Under the pieces are notes generated by a model, which saw nothing but the letters and a program-made list of their open reading frames with translations, was not told the origin of the DNA and did no database searches. A program made the translations under genes and the position numbers. 64,000 bases of DNA from Streptacidiphilus albus JL83. Its GTDB lineage: Bacteria > Actinomycetota > Actinomycetes > Streptomycetales > Streptomycetaceae. Location: assembly GCF_000744705.1 (NCBI RefSeq), contig NZ_JQML01000001.1, forward strand, positions 4,164,017 through 4,228,016, read 5' to 3'. Every line of letters begins with the position of its first letter. The stretch's first letter is position 1. Shown here piece by piece: positions 47,164-56,460 of this stretch.

Positions 47164-47547
47164 TCAGACGTCCAGCTGGTCCGCGACCGCCCGCAGCAGC
47201 GTCGCGACCTGGTGGCCGGCCTGCTTCTCCGGGTACCGGCCGCGCTGCAGTCCGGGCAGGATCCGCTCCAGCAGCGTGGTCAGGTCCTGGACGATCGGTG
47301 CGAGGTCGTCCGGCTTGCGCCGGTTGGCCGCCGCGAGCGAGGGCGCGTCCTCCAGCAGCGTCACCGACAGCGCCTGATCACCCCGGTGGCCCGCGACCAC
47401 GCCGAACTCCACCCGCTGACCGGGCTTCAGCGCCTCGACCCCGGCCGGGAGCGCCTTGGAGTGGACGAAGACGTCGCCGCCGTCGTCGCGGGAGAGGAAG
47501 CCGAAGCCCTTCTCGGTGTTGAACCACTTGACCTTGCCCGTGGGCAT
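47164..47547 (-). CDS. Cold-shock-domain protein with C-terminal extension
   Basis: 127 aa. The first 66 residues are a cold-shock OB fold: GKVKWFNTEKGFGFLSRDDG (RNP1-like) and DVFVHSKAL (RNP2-like). A 60-residue tail (residues 67-127) with DLTTLLERILPGL follows, as in the long actinobacterial CspA-like proteins. Binds single-stranded nucleic acid. It converges on mqnD. Confidence 0.9.
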   Translation of the reverse strand: MPTGKVKWFNTEKGFGFLSRDDGGDVFVHSKALPAGVEALKPGQRVEFGVVAGHRGDQALSVTLLEDAPSLAAANRRKPDDLAPIVQDLTTLLERILPGLQRGRYPEKQAGHQVATLLRAVADQLDV

Positions 47548-47946
47548 CAGGGACCTCGTCGCTGGTGAGTCGGAGAGAGAACAGTGTGGGTGGAGCGGAA
47601 CTGCGCCCGGCCGCCGGACGCCGGACCGTGCGGTGACGGCAGGCTCCGGTGGGTTCCGGGTGGATCAGGGACGGGCCATTGTTCCAGGTCGGCACCGTGA
47701 TGATCGAGCGAATTCCCCCGGAGGGAGCCATCGTCCCCAGGGGGCGCCGGGATCCGCGGGACGCCGGAAGCGTCGTGCTGTCGCAGCCAATTGGCACACC
47801 CCCGATCGATCCGTCCGCGGGGGCGGCGACCACTGGTGGTCGCCGCACAGTCCCCGTGCGTGACGTGCATACCCGGCGGGAGTACCGGCTTAACCCCCCG
47901 GCCGGGGACGGCGCCGGGGAGATCGCGGCGGACGTATCGTGGTGCC
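47548..47946. other. 400-base intergenic region
   Basis: Between divergent cold-shock and small membrane protein genes. No gene with coding character is seen. A long 5' leader is usual for cold-shock genes, so regulatory RNA structure may be present, but none was identified. Confidence 0.5.
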
Positions 47947-48186
47947 GTGACTACCGAAACTCCGAAGCCCGGCGACTCCCTGGTCCGGGTCGGCGCGATC
48001 CTGTTCCTGATCGGCGCCGTCGCCACCGTCGTGACGGTGGCCCCGCTCTTCCTCCACCTGCACCGGCTGCCGACGCCCGCGTACTTCGTCTGCATGGTGA
48101 TGCCGCTGGGCTTCGCCGTGGCCCTGGCCGGGCTGCTGACCTCGGCCCGCAGCCAGCGGCGCAGCGCGGTCGCGGCCCGCGGCTGA
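47947..48186 (+). CDS. Small two-helix membrane protein
   Basis: 79 aa from the GTG at 47947. Two hydrophobic segments (about residues 15-36 and 46-64) separated by a short loop, then a basic tail. The family is not recognised; such proteins are common in streptomycetes. Ribosome site weak. Confidence 0.65.
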   Translation: MTTETPKPGDSLVRVGAILFLIGAVATVVTVAPLFLHLHRLPTPAYFVCMVMPLGFAVALAGLLTSARSQRRSAVAARG

Positions 48187-48813
48187 TCAGACCCGGGCGG
48201 CCAGGTGGCCGGCCAGCCAGTCCGGGAAGTCGGTGAGGTCCGCCAGGACCACGGCCGCACCGGCCTCGGTCAGCGCGGCGGCGTCGTAGGGCCCGGTGCT
48301 GACCCCGACCGGGACGGCCTCGGCCGCCAGCGCGCCGACGATGTCGCCGAGGTGGTCGCCGACGTAGACGGCGGCGCCCTCGGCGCGGAGCACCGTCCCC
48401 TTCTCCGGCCCGAAGACCAGGCCGTGCAGGGCGTCCACGTCCAGCCCCAGCGCGTCCAGGTTGAGCCGGGCGTTGGGCGTGTACTTGCCGGTGACCACGA
48501 TGGCGCGGCCCCCGTGGGCGCGGACGGCGGCGATGGCCGCGTGCGCACCCGGCAGCGCCAGGCAGCCGGCCACGGCGTGCTCGGCGTAGATGGCGCGGTA
48601 GCGGTCCGCCGTCCGGTCGACGGCCTCGGCCGGGAACCAGTTGGCGATCTCCTGCTCGACCGGCGGGCCCAGTCGGCCGACCACCAGGTCGCTGTCGATC
48701 GGCACCCCGGTCTCGGCGGAGAGCAGGTCGTAGGCGACCTTGATCCCGGGCCGCGAGTCGATCAGCGTCATGTCGAGGTCGAATCCGACGGTGAGACCCG
48801 CTCGTGAGTTCAT
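48187..48813 (-). CDS. HAD-family phosphatase
   Basis: 208 aa from the ATG at 48813; a GTG three codons earlier is possible. Motif I is FDLDMTLIDSR, with both catalytic Asp; a Lys-containing motif is VVTGKYTPN; motif IV is YVGDHLGD. Resembles phosphoglycolate phosphatases (Gph-like). Its stop codon abuts that of the convergent small membrane gene. Confidence 0.88.
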   Translation of the reverse strand: MNSRAGLTVGFDLDMTLIDSRPGIKVAYDLLSAETGVPIDSDLVVGRLGPPVEQEIANWFPAEAVDRTADRYRAIYAEHAVAGCLALPGAHAAIAAVRAHGGRAIVVTGKYTPNARLNLDALGLDVDALHGLVFGPEKGTVLRAEGAAVYVGDHLGDIVGALAAEAVPVGVSTGPYDAAALTEAGAAVVLADLTDFPDWLAGHLAARV

Positions 48814-48896
48814 GACGATCACTGTACGGCGCGGCCCCTCCGCGTCCGCCGGCCCGCCGGGCGCAGACTGTCCGGATTCCTCCGGCTACAGCTCTT

Positions 48897-49883
48897 GTGA
48901 CCCACATCACTCAGAGCCACCATGGCAGGATGCCGACCACAGAGCAGGCAGCAGCAGAGGCAGCAGCAGAGCGGGCCCGGACGGAGCGGAAGGCGTCCAT
49001 CGCCCATGGATTCGACCTGGTCGCGCCGGTCTACGGCACGGCGGGCGGCGACTTCTTCCGGAGCCTCGGCCGACGGCTGACGGCCTTCGCCGGGATCAAG
49101 CCCGGGGACCGGGTGCTGGACCTGGGCTGCGGCCGCGGCGCGGTGCTCTTCGCCGCCGCCGACGCCGTCGGCCCCGACGGCTACGCGGCCGGGATCGACC
49201 TCTCCTCCGGGATGGTCCACGCCACCGCCGCCGAGGCGGCCGGACGCGGGCTGCGCAATGTCGCGGTCCGGGTCGGCGACGCGGAGGACCCGGGATTCCC
49301 CTCCCACTCCTTCGAGACGGTCACCGCCGGGCTGATGATGTTCATCACCCCGGAGCCGGAGGCCGTGCTGGCGGCGGTGCGGCGGGTGCTGGTGCCCGGC
49401 GGCCGGTTCGCGATGACCACCCTGTGTCCGGAGCAGACCGGCTGGCAGACGGCCCTCCACGCCGCCCTGGCCTTCCAGGACCCCCCGCCCGGAGCCCTGC
49501 CGACCACCGTCAAGGGCGGCAACGGCCGCTTCGACACCCTGGACGGCATCAGCGCGACCATGGACCGGGCCGGCTTCGCCGAGGTGCGCACGGTCGAGGA
49601 CGAGCACGTCGCCACGGTCGCCGACGCCGAGGCGTGGTGGGCCTCCGTCTGGGCGTCCGGGGTCCGCGGCGCCCTGGAGAAGATCCCCGAGCAGCGCCGG
49701 GCGGAGGCGAAGGCGGCCGCCTTCGCCGTGGTCGACGGCCTGGCCGTGGACGGGGTGCTGACCCGGCGCACCGGCGTCCGCTTCACTTCGGGGATCAGTA
49801 CTTCGGGGATCAGCACCTCGGGGACCGGCACTTCGGGGACCGGCAGCACCGGGCCCGGCCCGGCCGGTCCTACCGCCGACTGA
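48897..49883 (+). CDS. SAM-dependent methyltransferase
   Basis: 328 aa from the GTG at 48897 (an ATG at 48930 is possible). Motif I VLDLGCGRGAVLF and LVPGGRFAMTT fit class I methyltransferases of the UbiE/small-molecule type. The C-terminal tail has TSGIS/TSGTG repeats encoded by four 15-bp DNA units at 49785-49844. Substrate unknown. It could be considered for the menaquinone methylation step (MqnG/UbiE), but the best UbiE signatures are not evident. Confidence 0.85.
   Translation: MTHITQSHHGRMPTTEQAAAEAAAERARTERKASIAHGFDLVAPVYGTAGGDFFRSLGRRLTAFAGIKPGDRVLDLGCGRGAVLFAAADAVGPDGYAAGIDLSSGMVHATAAEAAGRGLRNVAVRVGDAEDPGFPSHSFETVTAGLMMFITPEPEAVLAAVRRVLVPGGRFAMTTLCPEQTGWQTALHAALAFQDPPPGALPTTVKGGNGRFDTLDGISATMDRAGFAEVRTVEDEHVATVADAEAWWASVWASGVRGALEKIPEQRRAEAKAAAFAVVDGLAVDGVLTRRTGVRFTSGISTSGISTSGTGTSGTGSTGPGPAGPTAD
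49785..49844 (+). repeat. Four 15-bp tandem repeats in methyltransferase tail
   Basis: Units of the form ACTTCGGGGATCAGT, in frame, encoding TSGIS/TSGTG at the C-terminus. Confidence 0.8.
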
Positions 49884-50895
49884 TCCGCCAGGCCAGGTAC
49901 AGCGCCGAGCAGCCCGCCGAGGTCCGCAGCCACAGCCCGGCGGCGGAGGTCAGCGCCGACCTGGCCGCGTCATTGCTCAACTGGTGCCCGTGGACCTGGG
50001 AGTAGAGCTGGAAGCCGAAGACCAGGGCCGCCGCCACCGGGATCCAGATCGAGGCGACCCGGGCGGTACTGAGGCCGAGCCGCCGGGCGGAGTAGGCGAA
50101 GAACCAGCCCAGCAGCACCACGTACCAGAGGTCCAGCACCGCGCCGGACGCCAGCACCAGCGCCGCCAGCGCCTCCACCAGCGGCAGCCGCCCGCGCGGG
50201 GCCGAGGGCGCGGCGGCCGGACGGCGGCCGGACGGCCGGAGCAGCCGGCGCAGCAGTGAGCCGCGCGGCTCCGCGGCGGCGTCCCCGGCGGTCCCGTCCT
50301 GCTCCGCGGCGGCGCCCTCGTCGAAGTCGTCCTCGACCGGCTGCCGGGGGGCGGGCACGCCCGGCCCCGGCTCCTCCTCCAGGCCGAGGAAGTCGGGCGA
50401 GTAGGTGGCGGACCAGCCGGGCATCTCCGGCCCGTACGTCCCCGCCCGGCCCCCGCCCACGAAGCCGCCACCGCCCCCCGCACCCGAGCCGGAGCCGGGG
50501 TCGGCGCCGGGGCCGGCGGGCTCGGCGGAGCCGGCCGGCTCCGGAGGCACCGGCAGATCCGCCGGCGAGACGGTGTACCGCCACGGAATCGAGGGACCCG
50601 GTCTCGGCACCGCCGGGCGCTGCGCGGCCTCCCCCTCCGGCTCGGCGCCCGGCACCCCGCCGTGCACGGCCTGCCGGACCACCTCGTCCGGCGTCCCGAG
50701 ACCGGAGAGGATCTTCCGCACCGCCGAGGTCTCGGCCCGGTCCGCCCCGGAGGAGCCGCCGCGTCGGCCGTCGATGTCCTGTCGGAGGCCGGCGACCAGC
50801 CGGGACCGCTCGGCGGCGGTCAGGCTGGTGGCCTGGGCCAGATCGCCGACCCGGCTCAGGTAGTCGTAGACGATCTGGTCGCTCTCGATACCCAT
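49870..50895 (-). CDS. Membrane protein with N-terminal HAAS/DUF1700-like helices
   Basis: 341 aa from the ATG at 50895 (GGAGGGG upstream). The first 80 residues (YDYLSRVGDLAQATSLTAAERSRLV, then LSGLGTPDEVV) are a helical domain like those found next to PadR regulators. A long Gly/Pro/Glu-rich disordered region follows, then three to four hydrophobic segments (VEALAALVLASGAVLDL, VVLLGWFFAYS, SIWIPVAAALVFGFQL). The stop overlaps the convergent methyltransferase gene end by 14 bases. Function unknown. Confidence 0.75.
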   Translation of the reverse strand: MGIESDQIVYDYLSRVGDLAQATSLTAAERSRLVAGLRQDIDGRRGGSSGADRAETSAVRKILSGLGTPDEVVRQAVHGGVPGAEPEGEAAQRPAVPRPGPSIPWRYTVSPADLPVPPEPAGSAEPAGPGADPGSGSGAGGGGGFVGGGRAGTYGPEMPGWSATYSPDFLGLEEEPGPGVPAPRQPVEDDFDEGAAAEQDGTAGDAAAEPRGSLLRRLLRPSGRRPAAAPSAPRGRLPLVEALAALVLASGAVLDLWYVVLLGWFFAYSARRLGLSTARVASIWIPVAAALVFGFQLYSQVHGHQLSNDAARSALTSAAGLWLRTSAGCSALYLAWRISRR

Positions 50896-51128
50896 GACGA
50901 CGCCCCTCCCGGTCGGCTCCCCAGCTGCCCCGCCCCGAAGCATAGGGCGCTGCTCTCGTGCGTACCCGCTGATCCAGGCGTTATCCCCGGCACCACCCGG
51001 GGCGCCGGACGGCACCGGAACCGCCCCCGTTCCGGCGTGCGGCCCGGCGCGCGGCCCGTCGGAAGCTCCCGGGCGGGCGATCCGCGCTGAATGGCCTTCC
51101 GCCGAAGGACGGGACTAGCCTGGGTCGG

Positions 51129-53549
51129 ATGAGCAGCCGAAGAAGCGGGCAGAACGGCAGCGCCGACCCCGCACCGCGCACCACCGCGCCGCGCACCCTC
51201 GCGGAGGAGCTGCGCGCCCGGCCGGACGACGGCCTCGCCGCGCTGCTCCGCGCCCGCCCCGACCTGCTCAACCCCGTGCCCGGCGACCTCACCCAGCTCG
51301 CCACCCGGCTGTCCACCCGCGCCTCCGTGGTGCGCGCGCTGGAGCGGCTGGACCGCTTCACCCTGCAGACCGCCGAGGCGCTGGCGGTCGCCCCCGACGA
51401 CAGCCCGCTCCCGGTGCTGACCGCGCTGCTGGACGGCGCCCGACCGACCGCACCGCTGGCGGTGCTCCGGGAACAGGCCCTGGTCTGGGGCCCCGCCGAC
51501 CGGCCGCGACTGGTCCGCACCGCCCGCGACGTGCTCGCGCCCACCGGCGGCACCCCCGGGCCGACCGGGCTCGGCCCGCCCTTCGCCGAGGCCGCCGCCG
51601 GGCTCTCCCCGGGGCGGCTCCAGGACGTCCTGGCCGACGCCGGGCTGCCCGCCACCCACGACCCGGTCAGCGCCGTCGCCGCGCTGGCCGCCCTGTGGGC
51701 GGACCGCGAGCGGGCGGAGGCGCTGCTCGCCACCGCGATTCCCGGGGTCAAGGACGTGCTGCGGCGGCTGATGTGGGGTCCGCCGAACGGTGCCACGCCC
51801 GCCCGCGGGGTCCGCGCCGCCGAGGCCAGGACCCCCGTCGAGTGGCTGCTGGCCCGGGGCGCGCTGCTGCCCTCGGGCCCCGACAACGTGGTCCTGCCGC
51901 GCGAGGTGGCGCTGCACCTGCGCGGCGGACGCGCCCACCGGCAGGTCGAGCCGAAGCCCCCGGCCGTGGCAGCGGCGGCCCGGCACGACCCGGGGCAGAC
52001 CGACCGCGCCGCAGCCGCGCAGGCGTTCACCGCCGTGCGGACCGTCGAGGAGGCGCTGGACCTGTGGAGCGCCGAACCGCCCGCCGTGCTGCGCACCGGC
52101 GGCCTCGGCGTCCGGGAGCTGCGCCGCACCGCGACCGCCCTGGACCTGCCGGAGGCCGAGGCCGCCTTCTGGCTGGAGCTGGCCTTCGGCGCCGGGCTGC
52201 TCGCCGCCGACGGCGAGGCCGCCGAGCGGTGGATGCCGACCCCGCTGTTCGACGAGTGGCTGCGGCAGCCGGTCGCCGAGCGCTGGCTGCTGCTGGCCCG
52301 GGGCTGGCTGGCGGCGACCCGGGTCGCCGCGCTGGTCGGCAGCCGGGACGCCAAGGACCGGGTGCTCTCCGCGCTCGGCGACGGGCTCGACCGCTCGATC
52401 GCGCCCGAGCTGCGCCGCGCCGTGCTGCGGGAGCTGGCCGAGCTGCCGCCGGGCTCGGTCCCGGAACCGGCCTCGCTGCTGGAGCGGCTGCGCTGGCAGC
52501 ACCCGCTGCGCGGCGGCGCCACCCGGGACCGGCTGGTCGACTGGACCCTCGCCGAGGCCGAACGGCTCGGCCTGAGCGGACGCGGCGCCCTCGCCTCCTA
52601 CGCCGCGCCGCTCGCCGCCGGCCAGGACCCGACGGCGGCGCTGGCCCCGCTGCTGCCCGAGCCGCTGGACCAGGTGATCCTGCAGCCGGACCTGACCGCG
52701 ATCGCCCCGGGACCGCTGCACACCCCGCTGGCGCAGACCCTCGCGGTCGCGGCCGACGTCGAGTCCAAGGGCGGGGCGACGGTCTACCGGTTCACCCCGG
52801 ACTCGGTCCGCCGGGCGCTGGACGCCGGGCGGACCGCCGACGAGCTGCACGCCTTCCTGGCCGCCCACTCCAGCACCCCGGTCCCGCAGCCGCTGACCTA
52901 CCTGGTCGACGACGTGGCCCGGCGGCACGGCCGGCTCCGGGTCGGCGCGGCCTCGGCCTACCTGCGCTGCGACGACGACGCGCTGCTGGCGGAGCTGCTG
53001 GCGGACCGGCGGGCGGCCCAGCTGCGGCTGCGGCGGCTGGCGCCGACCGTGCTGGCGGCGCAGGCCGACCCGGTGACCGTGCTGGCCCAGCTGCGGACGA
53101 TGGGCTACGCCCCGGCGGCGGAGTCGCCCGACGGCGATGTGCTGATCTCCCGCCCCGACGCCCGCCGCACCCCGCCGCGCAGCGCGCCGGTCCCGGTGCC
53201 GGACGGACCGCCGCCGGTGTCGGCGGCGCTGCTGGGCGCGGCGGTGCGGAGCGTCCGGGCCGGCGACCGGGCGGCCACGGCGGTGCACCGGGAGCCCGGG
53301 GCCGCCCCCGCGGAGCTGCCGCGCACGGCCGCCGCCGAGACCCTGGCGGCGCTGCAGACGGCGGTGCTGACCGGCGAGCGGGTCTGGATCGGCTATGTGA
53401 ACGCGGAGGGCTCGGCCAGCCAGCGGGTGGTGGAGCCGGTCCGGGTGGCCGGCGGCTTCGTGACCGCCTATGACCAGGCACGCGAGGAAATGCAAACGTT
53501 CAGCTTGCATCGGATCACTGGTGTCGCAGAGTTGGCCGAGGACTCCTGA
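51129..53549 (+). CDS. Helicase-associated (XPB/Ssl2-type) domain protein
   Basis: 806 aa. No Walker motifs, so it is not itself a helicase. The central part (PLDQVILQPDLTAIAPGPL and DVESKGGATVYRFTPDSVRRAL) matches the XPB/Ssl2-like helicase-associated domain, and the end (VWIGYVNAEGSASQRVVEPVRV) resembles a WYL fold. It lies two genes before an XPB helicase (54789-56441), its probable partner in DNA repair or transcription-coupled processes. Confidence 0.82.
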   Translation: MSSRRSGQNGSADPAPRTTAPRTLAEELRARPDDGLAALLRARPDLLNPVPGDLTQLATRLSTRASVVRALERLDRFTLQTAEALAVAPDDSPLPVLTALLDGARPTAPLAVLREQALVWGPADRPRLVRTARDVLAPTGGTPGPTGLGPPFAEAAAGLSPGRLQDVLADAGLPATHDPVSAVAALAALWADRERAEALLATAIPGVKDVLRRLMWGPPNGATPARGVRAAEARTPVEWLLARGALLPSGPDNVVLPREVALHLRGGRAHRQVEPKPPAVAAAARHDPGQTDRAAAAQAFTAVRTVEEALDLWSAEPPAVLRTGGLGVRELRRTATALDLPEAEAAFWLELAFGAGLLAADGEAAERWMPTPLFDEWLRQPVAERWLLLARGWLAATRVAALVGSRDAKDRVLSALGDGLDRSIAPELRRAVLRELAELPPGSVPEPASLLERLRWQHPLRGGATRDRLVDWTLAEAERLGLSGRGALASYAAPLAAGQDPTAALAPLLPEPLDQVILQPDLTAIAPGPLHTPLAQTLAVAADVESKGGATVYRFTPDSVRRALDAGRTADELHAFLAAHSSTPVPQPLTYLVDDVARRHGRLRVGAASAYLRCDDDALLAELLADRRAAQLRLRRLAPTVLAAQADPVTVLAQLRTMGYAPAAESPDGDVLISRPDARRTPPRSAPVPVPDGPPPVSAALLGAAVRSVRAGDRAATAVHREPGAAPAELPRTAAAETLAALQTAVLTGERVWIGYVNAEGSASQRVVEPVRVAGGFVTAYDQAREEMQTFSLHRITGVAELAEDS

Positions 53550-53576
53550 GAGTTGTCTAGGATTCTCCTGACAGTT
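53544..53576 (+). promoter_or_regulatory. Direct repeat TCCTGAGAGTT / TCCTGACAGTT
   Basis: Two 11-base repeats differing at one base, at 53544-53554 and 53566-53576, 22 bases apart (two helical turns), upstream of the esterase gene. Possible regulator site; the first copy overlaps the previous stop codon. Confidence 0.35.
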
Positions 53577-53644
53577 CGCGGAACCGGTCGGGAACGGACA
53601 CGCGTCTCGCACCACGTCCGTCCCCTTCCTCGGAGCGCCCCGCC

Positions 53645-54691
53645 ATGCCTGAGACCACCCGTCGTCCCCGTGCCCTCCGGGGTGGCCTGACGGCTGCCAT
53701 AACCGCGACCGCAGCCGCCGCGCTGCTGCTGACCGGCTGCGGCTCCTCCGCCCCGAAGGCGGGCTCGCAGAGCCCGGCGACCACCGCCCCGTCGAGCCCG
53801 GCGGCGGTTCCGTCCACCCCGGCGCCCTCGCCCTCGAACACCACGGTGTCGCTGCCGACCGGTCCGAAGGCGGCGCTGAAGCTGTTCGAGACCACCTCGG
53901 TCGGCCCGATCTACGAGACCACCCTGCACGGCGCCAAGTCCGGCGTCTCCGGCAAGGTCTGGGTCTGGCTGCCGCCGCAGTACAACGACCCGAAGTACGC
54001 CGCCTACGGCTTCCCGGTGGTCACCGCGTACTCGGGCGGCGCCAGCGACGGCTACAACACCTGGACCGACCAGGGCCAGCTGCCGCTGCTGGTCGACGAC
54101 GTCTCGCTGGCCAAGCAGGGCAAGGCCAGCCCGTTCATCATGGTCATGCCGATCCAGAACTTCCACGAGGACGAGAACCGGCTGCTGGACTGCAGCGACA
54201 TCCCGGGCCACCAGAAGATGGGCACCTGGATGGGCGTCGACGTCCCCGACTTCGCCCGGGCCAACTTCCGCACCCTGACCAGCCGCAACGGCTGGGGTGT
54301 GATGGGCGCCTCGACCGGCGGCCTGTGCAGCGCCAAGCTCGCGCTGCAGTTCCCGCAGACCTTCGCCGCCGCCGTCCCGATCGACGGCTACTTCCTGCCG
54401 GACTCGCTCTACTGGAAGGGCCACCACGCGGACTGGGTCGCCAACGCCCCGCAGCTGATGGTGGCCCACAGCACCGCCGATGTCAGCATGCTGGTCACCG
54501 CCGGCGGCGGCGAGGCCTACGAGGAGAACGTGGTCCAGGCGTTCGTCCACGCCGCGAAGAGCTCGCCCTCGGTCAAGCTGACCTACTACGTGCTGCCCAA
54601 CGCCCAGCACCTCACCTCGGACTTCAAGCGGCTGATCCCGACCACGCTGGAGTACCTCACCCAGCACCTCTCCCCGCCCACCGCGGGCTGA
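53645..54691 (+). CDS. Esterase-family lipoprotein
   Basis: 348 aa. A lipoprotein signal with lipobox LLTGC at the end of a hydrophobic stretch is followed by a Ser/Thr/Pro-rich linker. The catalytic domain has an esterase D-like plan with nucleophile elbow GASTGG, and a late His in PNAQHLTSD. Expected to be anchored outside the membrane. Substrate unknown. GGAG lies nine bases before the ATG. Confidence 0.86.
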   Translation: MPETTRRPRALRGGLTAAITATAAAALLLTGCGSSAPKAGSQSPATTAPSSPAAVPSTPAPSPSNTTVSLPTGPKAALKLFETTSVGPIYETTLHGAKSGVSGKVWVWLPPQYNDPKYAAYGFPVVTAYSGGASDGYNTWTDQGQLPLLVDDVSLAKQGKASPFIMVMPIQNFHEDENRLLDCSDIPGHQKMGTWMGVDVPDFARANFRTLTSRNGWGVMGASTGGLCSAKLALQFPQTFAAAVPIDGYFLPDSLYWKGHHADWVANAPQLMVAHSTADVSMLVTAGGGEAYEENVVQAFVHAAKSSPSVKLTYYVLPNAQHLTSDFKRLIPTTLEYLTQHLSPPTAG

Positions 54692-54705
54692 ACCAGCGCG
54701 GTCCG

Positions 54706-54738
54706 CGCATCCGCGCTCCGCGCCGGGGCGCGGATGCG
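54706..54738 (+). terminator. Hairpin after esterase gene
   Basis: 11-bp perfect arms (CGCATCCGCGC and complement) with an 11-base loop, 14 bases after the stop. Confidence 0.6.
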
Positions 54739-54788
54739 TCACACTGGAGGGTCCGCCCCGCGCTCGGCACCCACCGGAGGACCCGCAC

Positions 54789-56441
54789 GTGAACGATGGA
54801 CCGCTGATCGTCCAGTCCGACAAGACCCTGCTGCTGGAGACCGGCCACCCCAAGGCCGCCGACTGCCGCCGGGTGATCGCGCCCTTCGCCGAGCTGGAAC
54901 GCGCGCCGGAGCACGTCCACACCTACCGGGTCACCCCGCTCGGACTGTGGAACGCCCGCGCCGCCGGGCACGACGCCGAGCAGGTCGTCGACGCGCTGGT
55001 GACCTACTCGCGCTACCCCGTGCCGCACGCGCTGCTGGTCGACATCGCCGACACCATGGCCCGCTACGGGCGGCTGACGCTGTCCAAGCACCCGGTCCAC
55101 GGGCTGGTGCTGACCTCGACCGACCGCCCGGTGCTGGAGGAGGTGCTGCGCTCCAAGAAGATCATCCCGCTGGTCGGGCAGCGGCTGGACGCCGACACCG
55201 TGGCCGTCCACCCCTCCGAGCGCGGGCAGATCAAGCAGGTGCTGCTGAAGCTCGGCTGGCCGGCAGAGGACCTGGCCGGCTACGTCGACGGCGAGGCGCA
55301 CCCGATCGAGCTGGACCAGGACGGCTGGGAGCTGCGCCCCTACCAGCAGCAGGCGGTCGAGGGCTTCTGGCACGGCGGCTCCGGCGTGGTGGTGCTGCCC
55401 TGCGGGGCCGGGAAGACCCTGGTCGGGGCGGCGGCGATGGCCACCGCCAAGGCGACCACGCTGATCCTGGTCACCAACACCGTCTCGGCCCGGCAGTGGA
55501 AGCACGAGCTGGTCAAGCGGACCACGCTGACCGAGGACGAGATCGGCGAGTACAGCGGCACCCGGAAGGAGATCCGCCCGGTCACCATCGCCACGTACCA
55601 GGTGATGACCACCAAGCGGAAGGGCGTCTACGCCCACCTGGAGCTCTTCGACTCCCGTGACTGGGGCCTGGTCGTCTACGACGAGGTGCACCTGCTGCCC
55701 GCGCCGATCTTCCGCTTCACCGCCGACCTCCAGGCCCGCCGCCGGCTCGGGCTGACCGCGACCCTGGTCCGCGAGGACGGCCGCGAGGGCGACGTCTTCT
55801 CGCTGATCGGCCCCAAGCGCTTCGACGCGCCCTGGAAGGAGATCGAGGCCCAGGGCTACATCGCACCGGCCGACTGCTGCGAGGTCCGGGTCACCCTGAC
55901 CGACTCCGAGCGGCTGGCCTACGCCACCGCCGAGCCCGAGGAGCGCTACCGCTTCTGCGCGACCACCGCCACCAAGCGCAGGGTCACCCAGGCCCTGGTG
56001 GAGAAGCACCGGGGCATCCCGACCCTGGTCATCGGCCAGTACATCGACCAGCTGGACGAGCTGGGCGAGGCGCTGAACGCCCCGGTGATCAAGGGCGAGA
56101 CCAGCAACCCGCAGCGGGAGAAGCTCTTCGACGCCTTCCGCAACGGCGAGATCACCGTGCTGGTGGTCTCCAAGGTCGCCAACTTCTCCATCGACCTGCC
56201 CGAGGCGACCATCGCCATCCAGGTCTCCGGCACCTTCGGCTCCCGGCAGGAGGAGGCCCAGCGCCTCGGCCGGGTGCTCCGGCCGAAGGCGGACGGGCAC
56301 ACCGCCCACTTCTACTCGGTGGTCGCCCGGGACACCGTCGACCAGGACTTCGCCGCGCACCGGCAGCGCTTCCTGGCCGAGCAGGGCTACGCCTACCGGA
56401 TCGTCGACGCGGACGACGTGCTGGCCGGCGACGACGTCTGA
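54789..56441 (+). CDS. XPB-type DNA repair helicase
   Basis: 550 aa. Superfamily 2 helicase: motif I PCGAGKT near residue 205, DEVH box (VYDEVHLLP) near residue 297, RED motif (LVREDGREGD), and motif VI region GRVLRPKADG. Bacterial XPB homologues unwind DNA 3'-to-5'. The GTG start has GGAGG eight bases upstream. The accessory domain protein at 51129-53549 is its likely partner. Confidence 0.93.
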   Translation: MNDGPLIVQSDKTLLLETGHPKAADCRRVIAPFAELERAPEHVHTYRVTPLGLWNARAAGHDAEQVVDALVTYSRYPVPHALLVDIADTMARYGRLTLSKHPVHGLVLTSTDRPVLEEVLRSKKIIPLVGQRLDADTVAVHPSERGQIKQVLLKLGWPAEDLAGYVDGEAHPIELDQDGWELRPYQQQAVEGFWHGGSGVVVLPCGAGKTLVGAAAMATAKATTLILVTNTVSARQWKHELVKRTTLTEDEIGEYSGTRKEIRPVTIATYQVMTTKRKGVYAHLELFDSRDWGLVVYDEVHLLPAPIFRFTADLQARRRLGLTATLVREDGREGDVFSLIGPKRFDAPWKEIEAQGYIAPADCCEVRVTLTDSERLAYATAEPEERYRFCATTATKRRVTQALVEKHRGIPTLVIGQYIDQLDELGEALNAPVIKGETSNPQREKLFDAFRNGEITVLVVSKVANFSIDLPEATIAIQVSGTFGSRQEEAQRLGRVLRPKADGHTAHFYSVVARDTVDQDFAAHRQRFLAEQGYAYRIVDADDVLAGDDV

Positions 56442-56460
56442 GCCGACCGGCCCCCCGGCA

